Shown: piece by piece, positions 18,347 through 27,412 of the stretch
Layout: the number at the start of each line of letters is the position of its first letter
Position numbering within the stretch: position 1 is the stretch's first letter
DNA from: Enterobacter asburiae
GTDB lineage: Bacteria; Pseudomonadota; Gammaproteobacteria; Enterobacterales; Enterobacteriaceae
Length of the DNA: 64,000 nucleotides
Direction: 5' to 3'
Assembly: GCF_008080435.1 (NCBI RefSeq)
Contig: NZ_VRKN01000004.1
Span: 62,001 to 126,000 of the forward strand
The notes under the pieces: generated by a model
Seen by the model: only the letters and a program-made list of their open reading frames with translations
Told to the model about the DNA's origin: nothing
Database searches by the model: none
Translations under genes and position numbers: made by a program

Positions 18347-18467
18347 TGAATCTAGCTAGTCCATCATTATTCCCGTCATCAAACAGCACCGCCCCGCCAG
18401 CTTAACCAGAGCGGCTTATCGACATCGTTAGTGCGCGCTCAAAACCTCAAGCCACCGCAACCAACAA

Positions 18468-19304
18468 TTAAAAACTGTACGTCACCTTCAAACTCCCCGT
18501 GGGCGACGTTTTGCGTTGCACAATGGGACTATCACCCGCATCCCCCGTCAGCTGAGTAACACCCGCTGAGGCAAGCACGCTCCAGCGCGAAGTGAGCTTG
18601 TGGGTCCAGTCCAGATTCATCGACCAGGCATAAATCCCGGCCCCGGCGTCATGTCGGGCAAATCCCGATGCGCTCGACTGAGCGGCACTGACCCCGTAGT
18701 AGGTCTGCATATACTTGCCGGATCCCCAGCTGCCGGTCAGCGCCAGCGCCACCTCATTTTTTGGTGAGGTATAGAACGGGCTGGAAATGCCGAAATGCAC
18801 CGCTTCACCGTTATCTCTCTCAGAAACCGGTACCTCAGCCTGCAGCTGCAGGTGAAGCCAGTCGGTTACCTTGTACTCCAGCCCAGGCACAACGATTGCC
18901 GAACCTTTTATCTCGCCCATCCCTCGCAGTTCGTCGCTGCCGGAGCTGATCGAATCGCTGCTCACGTCTTTATCTTTACGGCCGACTCGATAGCTCAGCG
19001 CGGCGCTGTAATCCAGGTTGCCAATGCTGTTGCCGTAACCGATTCCTCGCGAGGTGCTGATAAAGAAGCCATTTGCCATGGCGTAATCCACCACCTGAGC
19101 CGCACTGACGCGGCTTTTATCCGAACCAGAATAACGCGGCGCTACGTCCACGCCGCCCCCCAGGGTTAAGACGTTACCCTGGCTCTGTTCTGCCGCCAGT
19201 ACAGGCGTGGCCAGTAACGCCAGAACGACGCCCGGCACGATGTTTTTCAGGCTGCGGCCCGAGAGTAAATGGGGGAACGTATGACGCAGTTCGATGTTTC
19301 TCAT
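18468..19304 (-). CDS. MipA/OmpV-family outer membrane protein
   Basis: A 278-residue beta-barrel protein with a signal peptide ending LATPVLAAEQ. Family marks are the early LGGGVDVAPRYSGSDKSR strand and the terminal aromatic KVTYSF for outer-membrane insertion. MipA in E. coli scaffolds PBP1B/MltA, while other members are adhesins or antigens; this one is a paralogue of uncertain role. It is divergent from a two-component system 202 bp away that carries PmrA-like half-sites in between, so it is probably that system's target. The long N-terminus (MRNIELRHTFPH) suggests a later Met could also be used, though none is close. Confidence 0.85.
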   Translation of the reverse strand: MRNIELRHTFPHLLSGRSLKNIVPGVVLALLATPVLAAEQSQGNVLTLGGGVDVAPRYSGSDKSRVSAAQVVDYAMANGFFISTSRGIGYGNSIGNLDYSAALSYRVGRKDKDVSSDSISSGSDELRGMGEIKGSAIVVPGLEYKVTDWLHLQLQAEVPVSERDNGEAVHFGISSPFYTSPKNEVALALTGSWGSGKYMQTYYGVSAAQSSASGFARHDAGAGIYAWSMNLDWTHKLTSRWSVLASAGVTQLTGDAGDSPIVQRKTSPTGSLKVTYSF

Positions 19305-19466
19305 TAAAGAAGCCCTTTTGGATTCAAATGATGACGATGCATGCGGTTAACCGCCAGAACGCCCATTTTGAATACTGACCCTAAGGTTCTTATGAGCCGA
19401 AAATGAAGAAACACTGAAGCGCGAGCAGGTGCTGTAAACCGGACAGGTTTCCTGATACCGTTTTTT

Positions 19467-19483
19467 CTTAAGATGTTCTTCAT
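19467..19483 (+). promoter_or_regulatory. Candidate PmrA-like response-regulator box
   Basis: CTTAAG (19467-19472), five bases, then CTTCAT (19478-19483) resembles the direct-repeat box of PmrA-type OmpR regulators (CTTAAG-N5-CTTAAG). It lies 24 bp before the regulator start and between the divergent mipA-like and regulator genes. Identification is by pattern only. Confidence 0.4.
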
Positions 19484-19506
19484 TCACGGTTGATACAGTT
19501 ACCAGT

Positions 19507-20184
19507 GTGAAAATTCTACTAATCGAAGACGACCTGGATCTTGGCAATGGCGTACGTATCGCCCTCTCAGATCAAGGATTTGAAGTCATATGGGTACGCC
19601 GTAAAGAGGATGCGCTGCATCAGCTGGACGTCTGCGTGCCGGAACTTATTTTGCTCGACCTGGGGCTACCCGACGGCGATGGCATGAGCCTGATGACCCG
19701 TTTGCGTCAGCAGCTCAAGGGGATCCCGGTCATCATCCTGACGGCACGAGGCACGCTGCAGGATCGGCTGTGTGGGCTGGATGCCGGTGCAGACGACTAT
19801 CTCGTCAAACCTTTTATTCTCGCCGAGCTGCTGGCGCGAGTAAGAGCCCTTGCGCGGCGCAGCTACGGTTTCGAGAATGAGGCAATAGAAATTCGTGGCT
19901 TATCTCTTCATGTCCCGACGCGTCGTGTGACGGTGAGCGCGCGCCACATTGACCTGACGGCGAGTGAATATGCGCTGCTTGAAACGCTGATGCTGCGCGC
20001 TGACCGCGTGATTACGCGACGGTTTCTGGAGGAACGGATATTCGGCAACAAAGAGAACCTCAGTAATGCGCTCGACGTGCATATGGGGAATTTGCGGCGA
20101 AAAATCGGCGACGGCTATGTGCGAACGGTGCGGGGCGTCGGGTATGTCATTGATACCGTCGCAGTCCAGAAGGTGTCCGGTTAA
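19507..20184 (+). CDS. OmpR/PmrA-family response regulator
   Basis: A 225-residue regulator starting at GTG. The receiver domain has acidic residues EDD near residue 8, phospho-acceptor D51 (LILLDLGLPD) and the conserved Lys in LVKPF. A winged-helix DNA-binding domain follows (about 125-220; LTASEYALLETLMLRADRVI). It resembles PmrA/QseB-type regulators. Its TAA overlaps the kinase ATG by one base (TAATG). No strong ribosome-binding site precedes the GTG. The likely target is the divergent mipA-like gene. Confidence 0.92.
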   Translation: MKILLIEDDLDLGNGVRIALSDQGFEVIWVRRKEDALHQLDVCVPELILLDLGLPDGDGMSLMTRLRQQLKGIPVIILTARGTLQDRLCGLDAGADDYLVKPFILAELLARVRALARRSYGFENEAIEIRGLSLHVPTRRVTVSARHIDLTASEYALLETLMLRADRVITRRFLEERIFGNKENLSNALDVHMGNLRRKIGDGYVRTVRGVGYVIDTVAVQKVSG

Positions 20185-21572
20185 TGCAAAACGTCTGGTA
20201 TCACCTGAGACGCCCAACGCTGGTACGGCGAATTATCATCGCCCAGATGCTGCTGCTTACCCTGCTGTGGTGTCTTTTTTTAACCTTCATTCTGTGGGAA
20301 GACCTGCGCAGCCCTCCCATACTGACGGGCAGTAAGACGTACGAAACCCTTTTTACCCTGGTTGAGCGGATGGATGGACGCCCGCAGGATCGCACCGCAG
20401 TGCTGGAAGCCTTCAGCAAGGCGCTGCGTGAGGGCTATGGCGGCGGGGAAGATCCCGCGCTGTCGATTAATCTCATCGTTCGCAAAAATAATGCCGTTAT
20501 ATTTTCATCAAAAGGAGCACCCACAGGGGTAACCAACACCCGGCCCGGAGAAATGGAGCATGTTCAGAGTGAAGGTCGCGTCTGGACCAGCCGCACCCTC
20601 AAATCCGCTCACTCCGATGTGGAGGTAACTCTTTTCACCCCTGCCAGCGGCTGGAACTTCTTTATCTACCTGAACTCGCGTGGCTATTACATCCTGCCGC
20701 TGCTGGTCTGCTTCCCTTTTCTGCTGTTTCCCGCGTGGCTATCAATTCGCATTGCGATGCGCCCCTGGAACAAGGTGGTCAATGAAATTACGTTACGCAC
20801 GCCTGACGATCTCTCTCCCTTAAAAGCCGTTCCCAGGCACAGGGAGCTTCGCCAGATGGTGGACGCGATCAATGACTTCCTTGCCAGGGTGCGCGAAAGC
20901 GCGGAAAGGGAACGGGTTTTCATTGCAGATGCCGCGCACGAACTGCGTACGCCCCTCGCGGCAATGCGCATTAACGTGGAAGCGCTGCAGTCCTGGGTCA
21001 TCAGCGAGAGCCAGCAGGAGCTGCTTGCGGGGGTCATTCGCAGCAACAGCCGGGCTGCGCGTCTCGTCAACCAGCTGCTGCTGCTGATGCACAGTGAAGC
21101 GCGCATTGATACGGACATGGAGCCCGTGCCGCTGACGACGCTCATACCGGAGCGAATGGCCGAGCTGGAACCGCTGGCGTCTGCGCGCAGGATTGAACTG
21201 GAATTCTTCGCAGAGGATGAAATCTGGATCCCAGGCGTCAGGGAACGCCTGGTGTCGCTAATTGATAATCTCATTGAGAACGCCGTGAAGTACAGTCCCG
21301 AGGGCGGGCGGATTCAGGTCGATGTCCGCACAGCAGATGGCTTCGCGCGGCTTCGCGTTTCAGATGCAGGGCCCGGTATTCCGGTTGAACTGCGGGAGCG
21401 CGTGTTCGACCGTTTTTTCCGCGATCCCAATCAGATGCAAAGCGGGAGCGGCCTGGGACTTGCCATCGTCAAAGCGGTGGCGCAGCAGCACAACAGCAGC
21501 GTAAACCTGAGCACTTCAGCAGAAGGTGGCCTGATGGTGTCGGTTGACTTCCCGAACCGCACGTTTAGCTAA
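20184..21572 (+). CDS. Two-component sensor histidine kinase (QseC/PmrB-like)
   Basis: A 462-residue kinase. Helix 1 is residues 18-38 and helix 2 about 173-192, framing a ~135-residue periplasmic sensor region that begins LWEDLRSPPILTGSKTYE. The phospho-acceptor is H252 (ADAAHELRTPLAA), and the ATPase domain has N-box LIDNLIENAVKYSPEG, DAGPGIP, FDRFFR and GSGLGLAIVKA. It is coupled to the regulator by a one-base overlap. The signal is unknown; cell-envelope or cationic stress is plausible from the MipA neighbour and PmrB-like class. Confidence 0.92.
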   Translation: MQNVWYHLRRPTLVRRIIIAQMLLLTLLWCLFLTFILWEDLRSPPILTGSKTYETLFTLVERMDGRPQDRTAVLEAFSKALREGYGGGEDPALSINLIVRKNNAVIFSSKGAPTGVTNTRPGEMEHVQSEGRVWTSRTLKSAHSDVEVTLFTPASGWNFFIYLNSRGYYILPLLVCFPFLLFPAWLSIRIAMRPWNKVVNEITLRTPDDLSPLKAVPRHRELRQMVDAINDFLARVRESAERERVFIADAAHELRTPLAAMRINVEALQSWVISESQQELLAGVIRSNSRAARLVNQLLLLMHSEARIDTDMEPVPLTTLIPERMAELEPLASARRIELEFFAEDEIWIPGVRERLVSLIDNLIENAVKYSPEGGRIQVDVRTADGFARLRVSDAGPGIPVELRERVFDRFFRDPNQMQSGSGLGLAIVKAVAQQHNSSVNLSTSAEGGLMVSVDFPNRTFS

Positions 21573-21709
21573 ACCAGAACAGGGGGTTTGATCGCAAATG
21601 CCGCAGATTGCTTCAAAATAATTACCGTATTTGTTATATTGTTGTTTATTGCTTATTCACCTCTGCGGTGCCAAAAAGAACAAGATTCACCGCAACCCAG
21701 GATACAAAA

Positions 21710-22189
21710 ATGTTAGATTACCGCTTCCCGACAGCTTTGCAGATGGTTCTCAGCGTAGCGATGGCGGAGCAATTGGGTGAACGTTCGACGAGTGCGATTC
21801 TGGCCTACGGTCTGGAAGCGAACCCGAGCTTCATCCGCAAATTGATGGTTCCGCTGACGCGTGACGGCATTATCGTCTCAACGCTTGGCCGTAACGGCTC
21901 AATTCATCTTGGTCGCCCGCCGGAAGAGATTACCCTGCGCGACATCTACCTTTCGGTCATCGAAGATAAAAAGCTGTGGGCGTCGCGCCCTGACGTGCCG
22001 GCCCGCTGCGTGGTCAGCGCTAACGCGTGCTGGTACTTCAAGTCGATTTCCGAAGAAGCCGAAGAGGCTTCGCTAGCGGTACTGGCCCGCCATACCGTGG
22101 CAAGCGCCCTGGAAGCGGTTAAAAACGCCGATAGCAGCGGATGGGATCCGCTCCCCGACCTTATTGCCCAGTATCAAAAAACGTCGTAA
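21710..22189 (+). CDS. oqxR: OqxR, Rrf2-family repressor
   Basis: A 159-residue Rrf2-type winged-helix protein, starting MLDYRFPTALQMVLSVAMAE. The recognition helix region is SAILAYGLEANPSFIRKLM and the wing lies in VSTLGRNGSIHLGRPP. Two cysteines (ARCVVSANACW) sit in the position where some Rrf2 proteins sense redox or Fe-S. In Klebsiella OqxR represses oqxAB and rarA, and its loss raises quinolone/nitrofurantoin resistance. The reading frame is intact here, so repression is expected to work. It is convergent with oqxB across repeat copy B and a bidirectional terminator. Confidence 0.9.
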   Translation: MLDYRFPTALQMVLSVAMAEQLGERSTSAILAYGLEANPSFIRKLMVPLTRDGIIVSTLGRNGSIHLGRPPEEITLRDIYLSVIEDKKLWASRPDVPARCVVSANACWYFKSISEEAEEASLAVLARHTVASALEAVKNADSSGWDPLPDLIAQYQKTS

Positions 22190-22194
22190 CGATC

Positions 22195-22322
22195 TTGCCG
22201 GGTGGCGCTGCGCTTACCCGGCCTACATTCAGCAATCATTTCAATAAATTGCAGTGTTCATTGTAGGCCCGTGCAAGCGTAGCGCCGCCGGGTGAAACTC
22301 ACAAAACGCACGTTGTCTGCAG
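22195..22322 (+). repeat. 128-bp palindromic element, copy B
   Basis: Same orientation and arms as copy A (TTGCCGGGTGGCGCTGCGCT on the left, TGTAGGCCCGTGCAAGCGTA on the right), with a diverged centre. It starts 6 bp after the oqxR stop and ends just before the shared terminator. Confidence 0.8.
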
Positions 22323-22329
22323 TTTGAAA

Positions 22330-22356
22330 CCGCCTTCACAGTGAAGGCGGTTTTTT
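22330..22356. terminator. Bidirectional terminator between oqxR and oqxB
   Basis: CCGCCTTCA (22330-22338) and TGAAGGCGG (22342-22350) form a 9-bp stem with a 3-base loop and six T residues after it. A-rich bases on the other side provide Ts for the minus strand. Confidence 0.8.
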
Positions 22357-22372
22357 ATTATCTGCAACATCC

Positions 22373-25300
22373 CTACGCAGGCAGAACGTCCCTTTCCACT
22401 TTGCCGCGCGTCACGAACTTACGCAGCGTCACGTAAAACACCGGCGTCAGGAACAGACCAAACAGCGTCACGCCCAGCATCCCGGAGAAGACCGTTATCC
22501 CGGTGACGCCGCGCACTTCTGCCCCCGCGCCGTGGCCAAGGATCAGCGGAATGGTCCCGGCAATAAAGGCGATGGAGGTCATCACAATCGGGCGTAAACG
22601 CAGGCGGCATGCCTCCAGCGCGGCTTCCATAATACCTTTGCCCTGAATTTCCAGCTCGCGGGCAAACTCCACGATAAGAATCGCGTTTTTACACGCCAGC
22701 CCCATCAGAACCACCAGCCCTACCTGCACGAACACGTTGTTATCGCCACCGGTCAGCCAGACGCCAAACAGCGCGGAGAGCATGGTCATCGGCACGATGA
22801 GGATCACTGCCAGCGGCAGCGTCCAGCTTTCATACAGCGCCGCCAGCACCAGGAACGCCAGCAGCACCGCGACCGGGAAGACGATCAGCGCCGTGTTGCC
22901 CTGCGTCGCCTGCTGGAAGCTCAGGTCCGTCCATTCAATGTTCATCCCGTTCGGCAGGATCTGCTTAGACATCGCGTCCAGCTGCGTCATCGCCTGCGCA
23001 GATGAGAGCACGCGCGGGTCGGCATCGCCAATCAGGTCCGCCGCCGGGTATCCATTGTAGCGAATCACCGGATCCGGCCCGTAGGTGGTCGTGATTTTCA
23101 CCATACTGCCAATCGGCACCATTTCACCCTGGCTATTACGGGTGCGCAGATTCGCAATATCTTCCACGCTGTCGCGGAACTGCCCGTCGGCCTGCGCCAT
23201 CACGCGCCAGGTACGCCCGAACTGGTTGAAGTCATTCACGTACGACGAGCCCAGATAGGTTTGCAGCGTACCGAAAAGATCGGTCAGCGATACGCCCTGC
23301 GCTTTCGCCTTGTCACGGTCGACCTGCACGTCCAACTGCGGAACGTTAGCCTGATAGGTTGAGATCGGGAAGTGCATTCCCGGTGTCTGCATAATCGCAC
23401 CGGACATGGTGTTTACCGCATTTTGCAGCGCGCCATAGCCCAGACCGCCGCGATCCTGGATGTACAGCGAATAGCCCGACCCCTGACCCAGCCCTAAAAT
23501 CGGCGGCGGCAGAATGGAGAAGCCAAAGCCCTGCTGGATTTGTGCGATTTTCGCGTTGATCTCCGCGTTAATTTCCGCCGCAGAGTGTTTACGCTGATCG
23601 AACGGCTTCAGGCCAAAGAACACCGTCCCCGTATTCGGCGTGTTGGTGAACTGCAGCGCATTCAGCCCCGGGAACGCGACCGCGTAGTCCACGCCTTCGG
23701 TATTCATCCCGATTTCGCTCATTTTGCGGATCACCGCATCGGTGCGCGCCAGCGACGAACCTTCCGGCATTTTCACGCCGCCAATCAGGTACAGCTTATC
23801 CTGCGTGGGAATAAACCCGCCGGGCACCGCTTTAAACATCACGCCTGCGGCACAGAGCAGCAGCAGATACACCACAAATACCGAGCCGCGTCGTCCCAGC
23901 GTTTTACCCACCAGCCCCTGATAGCCGTTTGAGCTGCGGTGGAAAAAGCGGTTAAACGGACGGAAAATCCAGCCGAACAGACGATCGATAAGTCGGGTCG
24001 GGAAATCTTTCGGCGCGCCGTGCGGTTTTAACAGCAGTGCCGCCAGCGCCGGAGAGAGCGTCAGTGAGTTAATGGCAGAGATAACCGTGGAAATCGCGAT
24101 CGTCACCGCAAACTGCTTGTAGAACTGCCCGGTAACACCCGAGAGGAACGCCATCGGCACAAACACCGCGCACAGCACCAGCGCAATCGCAATAATCGGC
24201 CCGGATACTTCTCGCATCGCCTGATGCGCCGCCGCAAGCGGAGCAAGCCCCTCTTCGATGTTTCGCTCGACGTTTTCCACCACCACGATGGCGTCGTCCA
24301 CCACGATACCGATGGCCAGCACCAGCCCGAACAAACTCAGGGTATTCAGTGAAAAACCGAGCAGGTAGAGAATGCTGAAGGTACCCACCACCGAAACCGG
24401 CACCGCGATCAGCGGAATGATCGACGCGCGCCAGGTTTGCAGGAACAGGATCACCACCAGCACCACCAGCACCACCGCTTCCAGCAGCGTTTGCACCACC
24501 GCACGGATGGAGTCGCGCACGAAAACGGTCGGATCGTAAGGTGCCGCCCACTTCATGTCCGCCGGGAAGCGCGTGGACAGTTCGTCCATTTTCGCACGCA
24601 CCGCGTTAGACAAATCGATGGCGTTCGCCCCCGGCGACTGGAAGATACCAATCCCGACCGCGTCTTTATTGTTCAGTTGGGAACGCAACGCATAGCTGCC
24701 GGATCCCATTTCGATACGCGCCACGTCGCGCAGGCGGACAACCGTACCGTCCTGCGTCGTTTTCAGGACAATATTGCCGAACTCTTCTTCGGTATGCAGA
24801 CGGCCCTGGGCGTTAATGGAGATCAGGAAATCGCTCTCTTTCGGCAGCGGCTCGGCGCCAAGCTGCCCGGCGGACACCTGCACGTTCTGCTCCTGCATCG
24901 CCGTGACCACGTCTGAGGCCGTCAGCCCGCGCGCCGCCACTTTGTTGGGATCCAGCCAGACGCGCATCGCGTATTCACCCGAGCCGAAAATCTGGATCTG
25001 GCCGACGCCGGGTAGGCGCGCCAGCTCGTCCTTCACCTTCAGCGTGGCGTAGTTACGCATATACAGGGAGTCGTACTTACCGTTGGGCGAAAACAGATGC
25101 ACCACCAGCGTCAGCGTCGGGGACTGTTTCTGGGTGGTAATGCCCAGGCGCCGCACGTCTTCCGGCAGACGCGCTTCGGCCTGTGCAACGCGGTTTTGCA
25201 CCTGAACCTGCGCCTGATCCGGGTCGGTTCCCGGACGGAAGGTGACGGTGGTCACCAGCACGCCATCGGAACCCGCGACGGACTTCATGTACATCATGTT

Positions 25301-25525
25301 CTCAACGCCGTTGATCGCCTCTTCCAGCGGCGTCGCCACGGTCTCGGCAATCACTTTCGGGTTGGCGCCCGGGTACTCCGCGCGCACCTGCACGCTTGGC
25401 GGCACGACATCAGGATATTCGCTCACCGGCAGCAGCGGGATGGCGATTAACCCTGTGATAAAAATCAGAATCGACAGTACCGCGGCAAAAATCGGCCTGT
25501 CGATAAAAAAGCGGGAAAAGTCCAT
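22373..25525 (-). CDS. oqxB: OqxB, RND multidrug efflux pump
   Basis: A 1050-residue HAE1-family RND transporter, the length of OqxB and almost identical to the Klebsiella protein as I remember it (MDFSRFFIDRPIFAAVLSIL start; DLPA-like end DVLPA). Proton-relay acidic pair is in GIVVDDAIVVVENVER. Two large periplasmic loops form the porter domain. With OqxA and a TolC channel encoded elsewhere it exports quinoxalines, quinolones, chloramphenicol, nitrofurantoin and biocides. It lies 24 bp downstream of oqxA. Native chromosomal context is indicated by rarA and oqxR on the two sides and no IS26. Confidence 0.96.
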   Translation of the reverse strand: MDFSRFFIDRPIFAAVLSILIFITGLIAIPLLPVSEYPDVVPPSVQVRAEYPGANPKVIAETVATPLEEAINGVENMMYMKSVAGSDGVLVTTVTFRPGTDPDQAQVQVQNRVAQAEARLPEDVRRLGITTQKQSPTLTLVVHLFSPNGKYDSLYMRNYATLKVKDELARLPGVGQIQIFGSGEYAMRVWLDPNKVAARGLTASDVVTAMQEQNVQVSAGQLGAEPLPKESDFLISINAQGRLHTEEEFGNIVLKTTQDGTVVRLRDVARIEMGSGSYALRSQLNNKDAVGIGIFQSPGANAIDLSNAVRAKMDELSTRFPADMKWAAPYDPTVFVRDSIRAVVQTLLEAVVLVVLVVILFLQTWRASIIPLIAVPVSVVGTFSILYLLGFSLNTLSLFGLVLAIGIVVDDAIVVVENVERNIEEGLAPLAAAHQAMREVSGPIIAIALVLCAVFVPMAFLSGVTGQFYKQFAVTIAISTVISAINSLTLSPALAALLLKPHGAPKDFPTRLIDRLFGWIFRPFNRFFHRSSNGYQGLVGKTLGRRGSVFVVYLLLLCAAGVMFKAVPGGFIPTQDKLYLIGGVKMPEGSSLARTDAVIRKMSEIGMNTEGVDYAVAFPGLNALQFTNTPNTGTVFFGLKPFDQRKHSAAEINAEINAKIAQIQQGFGFSILPPPILGLGQGSGYSLYIQDRGGLGYGALQNAVNTMSGAIMQTPGMHFPISTYQANVPQLDVQVDRDKAKAQGVSLTDLFGTLQTYLGSSYVNDFNQFGRTWRVMAQADGQFRDSVEDIANLRTRNSQGEMVPIGSMVKITTTYGPDPVIRYNGYPAADLIGDADPRVLSSAQAMTQLDAMSKQILPNGMNIEWTDLSFQQATQGNTALIVFPVAVLLAFLVLAALYESWTLPLAVILIVPMTMLSALFGVWLTGGDNNVFVQVGLVVLMGLACKNAILIVEFARELEIQGKGIMEAALEACRLRLRPIVMTSIAFIAGTIPLILGHGAGAEVRGVTGITVFSGMLGVTLFGLFLTPVFYVTLRKFVTRGKVERDVLPA

Positions 25526-25549
25526 GGGTTGGATTCTCAGGTCAAGGGA

Positions 25550-26725
25550 TCAGTTGAGGGCGGCGCTGGCGGTCATGGCAACGGTTTTCGCGTTAACCGG
25601 CATACCCGGCATAAACACTTTTTGTAAACCCTCGACGATGACTTTATCGCCAGGATTCAGCCCCTGCCGCACGATGCGTAAACCGTCTGCCAGACGCCCC
25701 GGCGTGATGTCTCGGCGCTGCGCTTTCCCCTCTTTATCCACGATATACACGTATTTACGATCCTGATCGGTCAGCACCGCTTTGTCGTCGATAAGCGTGG
25801 CTTTGAACTCCGCGCTGCCCGGCAGGCGTACGCGGGCAAAAAGTCCCGGCGTGAACTGACGCTGCGCGTTATCCAGCAGCGCGCGCATACGGATGGTGCC
25901 GGTACCTGGCGTCAGCTGGTTATCCAGGAAGTCCACTTTACCCTGATGGGGATAGCCCTCCTCGCCCGTCAGGCCAATCTCAACCGGAAGCGCCGTATGA
26001 TTACTGGATGCCCCCTGCCCGCTGCGGGCCAGATTTTGGTAGTGAAGGTAGGTTGACTCATCCACGTCAAAGTAAACGTAAACCGTTTTCTGCGAGACCA
26101 GCGTGGTGAGGACGCTGGCGGTGTCGCCCGCCGTCACCAGGTTCCCGCTGGTAATCAGCGCCCGGCTGGCGCGACCATCGATAGGCGCGGTGACTTTGGT
26201 GAAGTCCAGGTTGAGCTGCGCGGCGTCAACCGCCGCCTGGGCGGCGCGAATATCGGCCTGCGCCTGAGTGGCGGCCGAACGACGCTGCTCCCACTCTTCA
26301 CGGGAGACAACGTTGGTATTGACCAGCTTATCGGTACGGTTAGCCTCACTTTGTGCCAGGCTGGCCTGCGTTTTGGCTCTCGCCAGGTTCGCCTGCGCCT
26401 GTTCCAGCGCCGCGCGATAGGTTCGGTCATCAATCGTGAACAGCACCTCGCCCTTCTTCACTTCCTGGCCGTCGGTGTAATTCACTTTATCAATGTAGCC
26501 GGAAACGCGCGGACGTAGCTGAACGCTCTCCACCGCCTCAATCCGACCGTTAAAGCTATCCCACTGGCTAATGGATTTCACCACCACGTCAGCCGCGCTG
26601 ACGGCGGGCGCAGGCGGCGCGGCATTTTGCGCGACGCTGTTGTCGCATCCGACGAGCAGCACGGAGAGCAACATGACCCCCAGCGCGTTCAGATGAAAGT
26701 TACCCCAGGTTTTTTGCAGGCTCAT
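25550..26725 (-). CDS. oqxA: OqxA, periplasmic adaptor of OqxAB
   Basis: A 391-residue membrane-fusion lipoprotein; lipobox LVGCDNS places the acylated Cys at about residue 26. The lipoyl half-motifs, the alpha-hairpin (ALEQAQANLARAKTQASLAQ) and a beta-barrel region are in order. The start is MSLQKTWGNF; the frame stays open 30 codons further but that part is not family-like. First gene of oqxAB; upstream 336 bp holds an inverted repeat and separates it from divergent rarA. Confidence 0.94.
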   Translation of the reverse strand: MSLQKTWGNFHLNALGVMLLSVLLVGCDNSVAQNAAPPAPAVSAADVVVKSISQWDSFNGRIEAVESVQLRPRVSGYIDKVNYTDGQEVKKGEVLFTIDDRTYRAALEQAQANLARAKTQASLAQSEANRTDKLVNTNVVSREEWEQRRSAATQAQADIRAAQAAVDAAQLNLDFTKVTAPIDGRASRALITSGNLVTAGDTASVLTTLVSQKTVYVYFDVDESTYLHYQNLARSGQGASSNHTALPVEIGLTGEEGYPHQGKVDFLDNQLTPGTGTIRMRALLDNAQRQFTPGLFARVRLPGSAEFKATLIDDKAVLTDQDRKYVYIVDKEGKAQRRDITPGRLADGLRIVRQGLNPGDKVIVEGLQKVFMPGMPVNAKTVAMTASAALN

Positions 26726-26892
26726 TATTTTTATTCCGGTAATTGTCGCCGCCGGGCAAGACGCAGCAGGAGGCACTGCGCCACTTCCTTTGTCCGGTGG
26801 CTGTCTTAAGGCCATTTGTGTCGTTCATCGCCACAAAACTGTAACAGTTGCGAATACACTATCGCGGCGATTGTAGGAAGGCGCTTAACTAA

Positions 26893-26913
26893 GTGCAAGA
26901 ATAATTGTTGCAC
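26893..26913. promoter_or_regulatory. Inverted repeat in the oqxA-rarA promoter region
   Basis: GTGCAA (26893-26898), nine A/T-rich bases, then TTGCAC (26908-26913). It is 168 bp upstream of oqxA and 149 bp upstream of rarA, a reasonable place for an OqxR or RarA site. The remainder of this 336-bp gap (26726-27061) is A/T-rich promoter sequence with no gene. A similar GTGCAA/TTGCAC pair forms the centre of repeat copies A and C, which may be coincidence. Confidence 0.4.
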
Positions 26914-27061
26914 TTTATGTGCTATTTGAGCGGATGTGAAAAGACCCGTTTCGCTCAGGGATTTAAATGCAACAATAAAACTTGCAATTAATACAAAAAC
27001 GCGCCACCTTTTAATGCAACAGACAAAGATACTTTTAGACAGGCAGCATGGGGGTAACCAG

Positions 27062-27412
27062 ATGAACACTGGCGCATTTATGCATGATTTACTCGACTGG
27101 ATCGACAACAACCTGGATAGCCGTCTGGACATTGAGTCCGTCGCCAGACGATCCGGCTACTCAAAATGGCATCTCCAGCGCCTGTTCAAAGAGCATACGG
27201 GCTATCCCCTTGCCGGGTATATTCGCGCGCAGAAGCTGCAAAAATCGGTTGAGCGCTTAACCCGCAGCGATGAACCGATTCTGAACGTGGCGATCGCGCT
27301 GGGCTTTGACTCCCAGCAGTCCTTCAACCGCAGCTTTAAGCGTCAGTATGGTCAGGCGCCTGGGGCATGGCGGCGGAGCATGGGTGCCCCGGAAACGCAG
27401 CAGCTACGCTAG
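27062..27412 (+). CDS. rarA: RarA, AraC-family activator of efflux
   Basis: A 116-residue stand-alone AraC/XylS DNA-binding protein of the MarA/SoxS/RamA group. Both helix-turn-helices are present: IESVARRSGYSKWHLQRLFK and ILNVAIALGFDSQQSFNRSF. The start is MNTGAFMHDL; the open frame extends 42 codons upstream without similarity. In Klebsiella RarA sits divergent from oqxAB and activates it plus acrAB. Its last 77 bases are antisense to the end of the neighbouring LysR gene, so the two convergent messages overlap. Confidence 0.88.
   Translation: MNTGAFMHDLLDWIDNNLDSRLDIESVARRSGYSKWHLQRLFKEHTGYPLAGYIRAQKLQKSVERLTRSDEPILNVAIALGFDSQQSFNRSFKRQYGQAPGAWRRSMGAPETQQLR

Noticed and set aside
22195-27412. 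oqxAB as a recently acquired resistance transposon
   Set aside because: rarA and oqxR flank it in the chromosomal Klebsiella/Enterobacter arrangement and no IS26 or other IS is seen.
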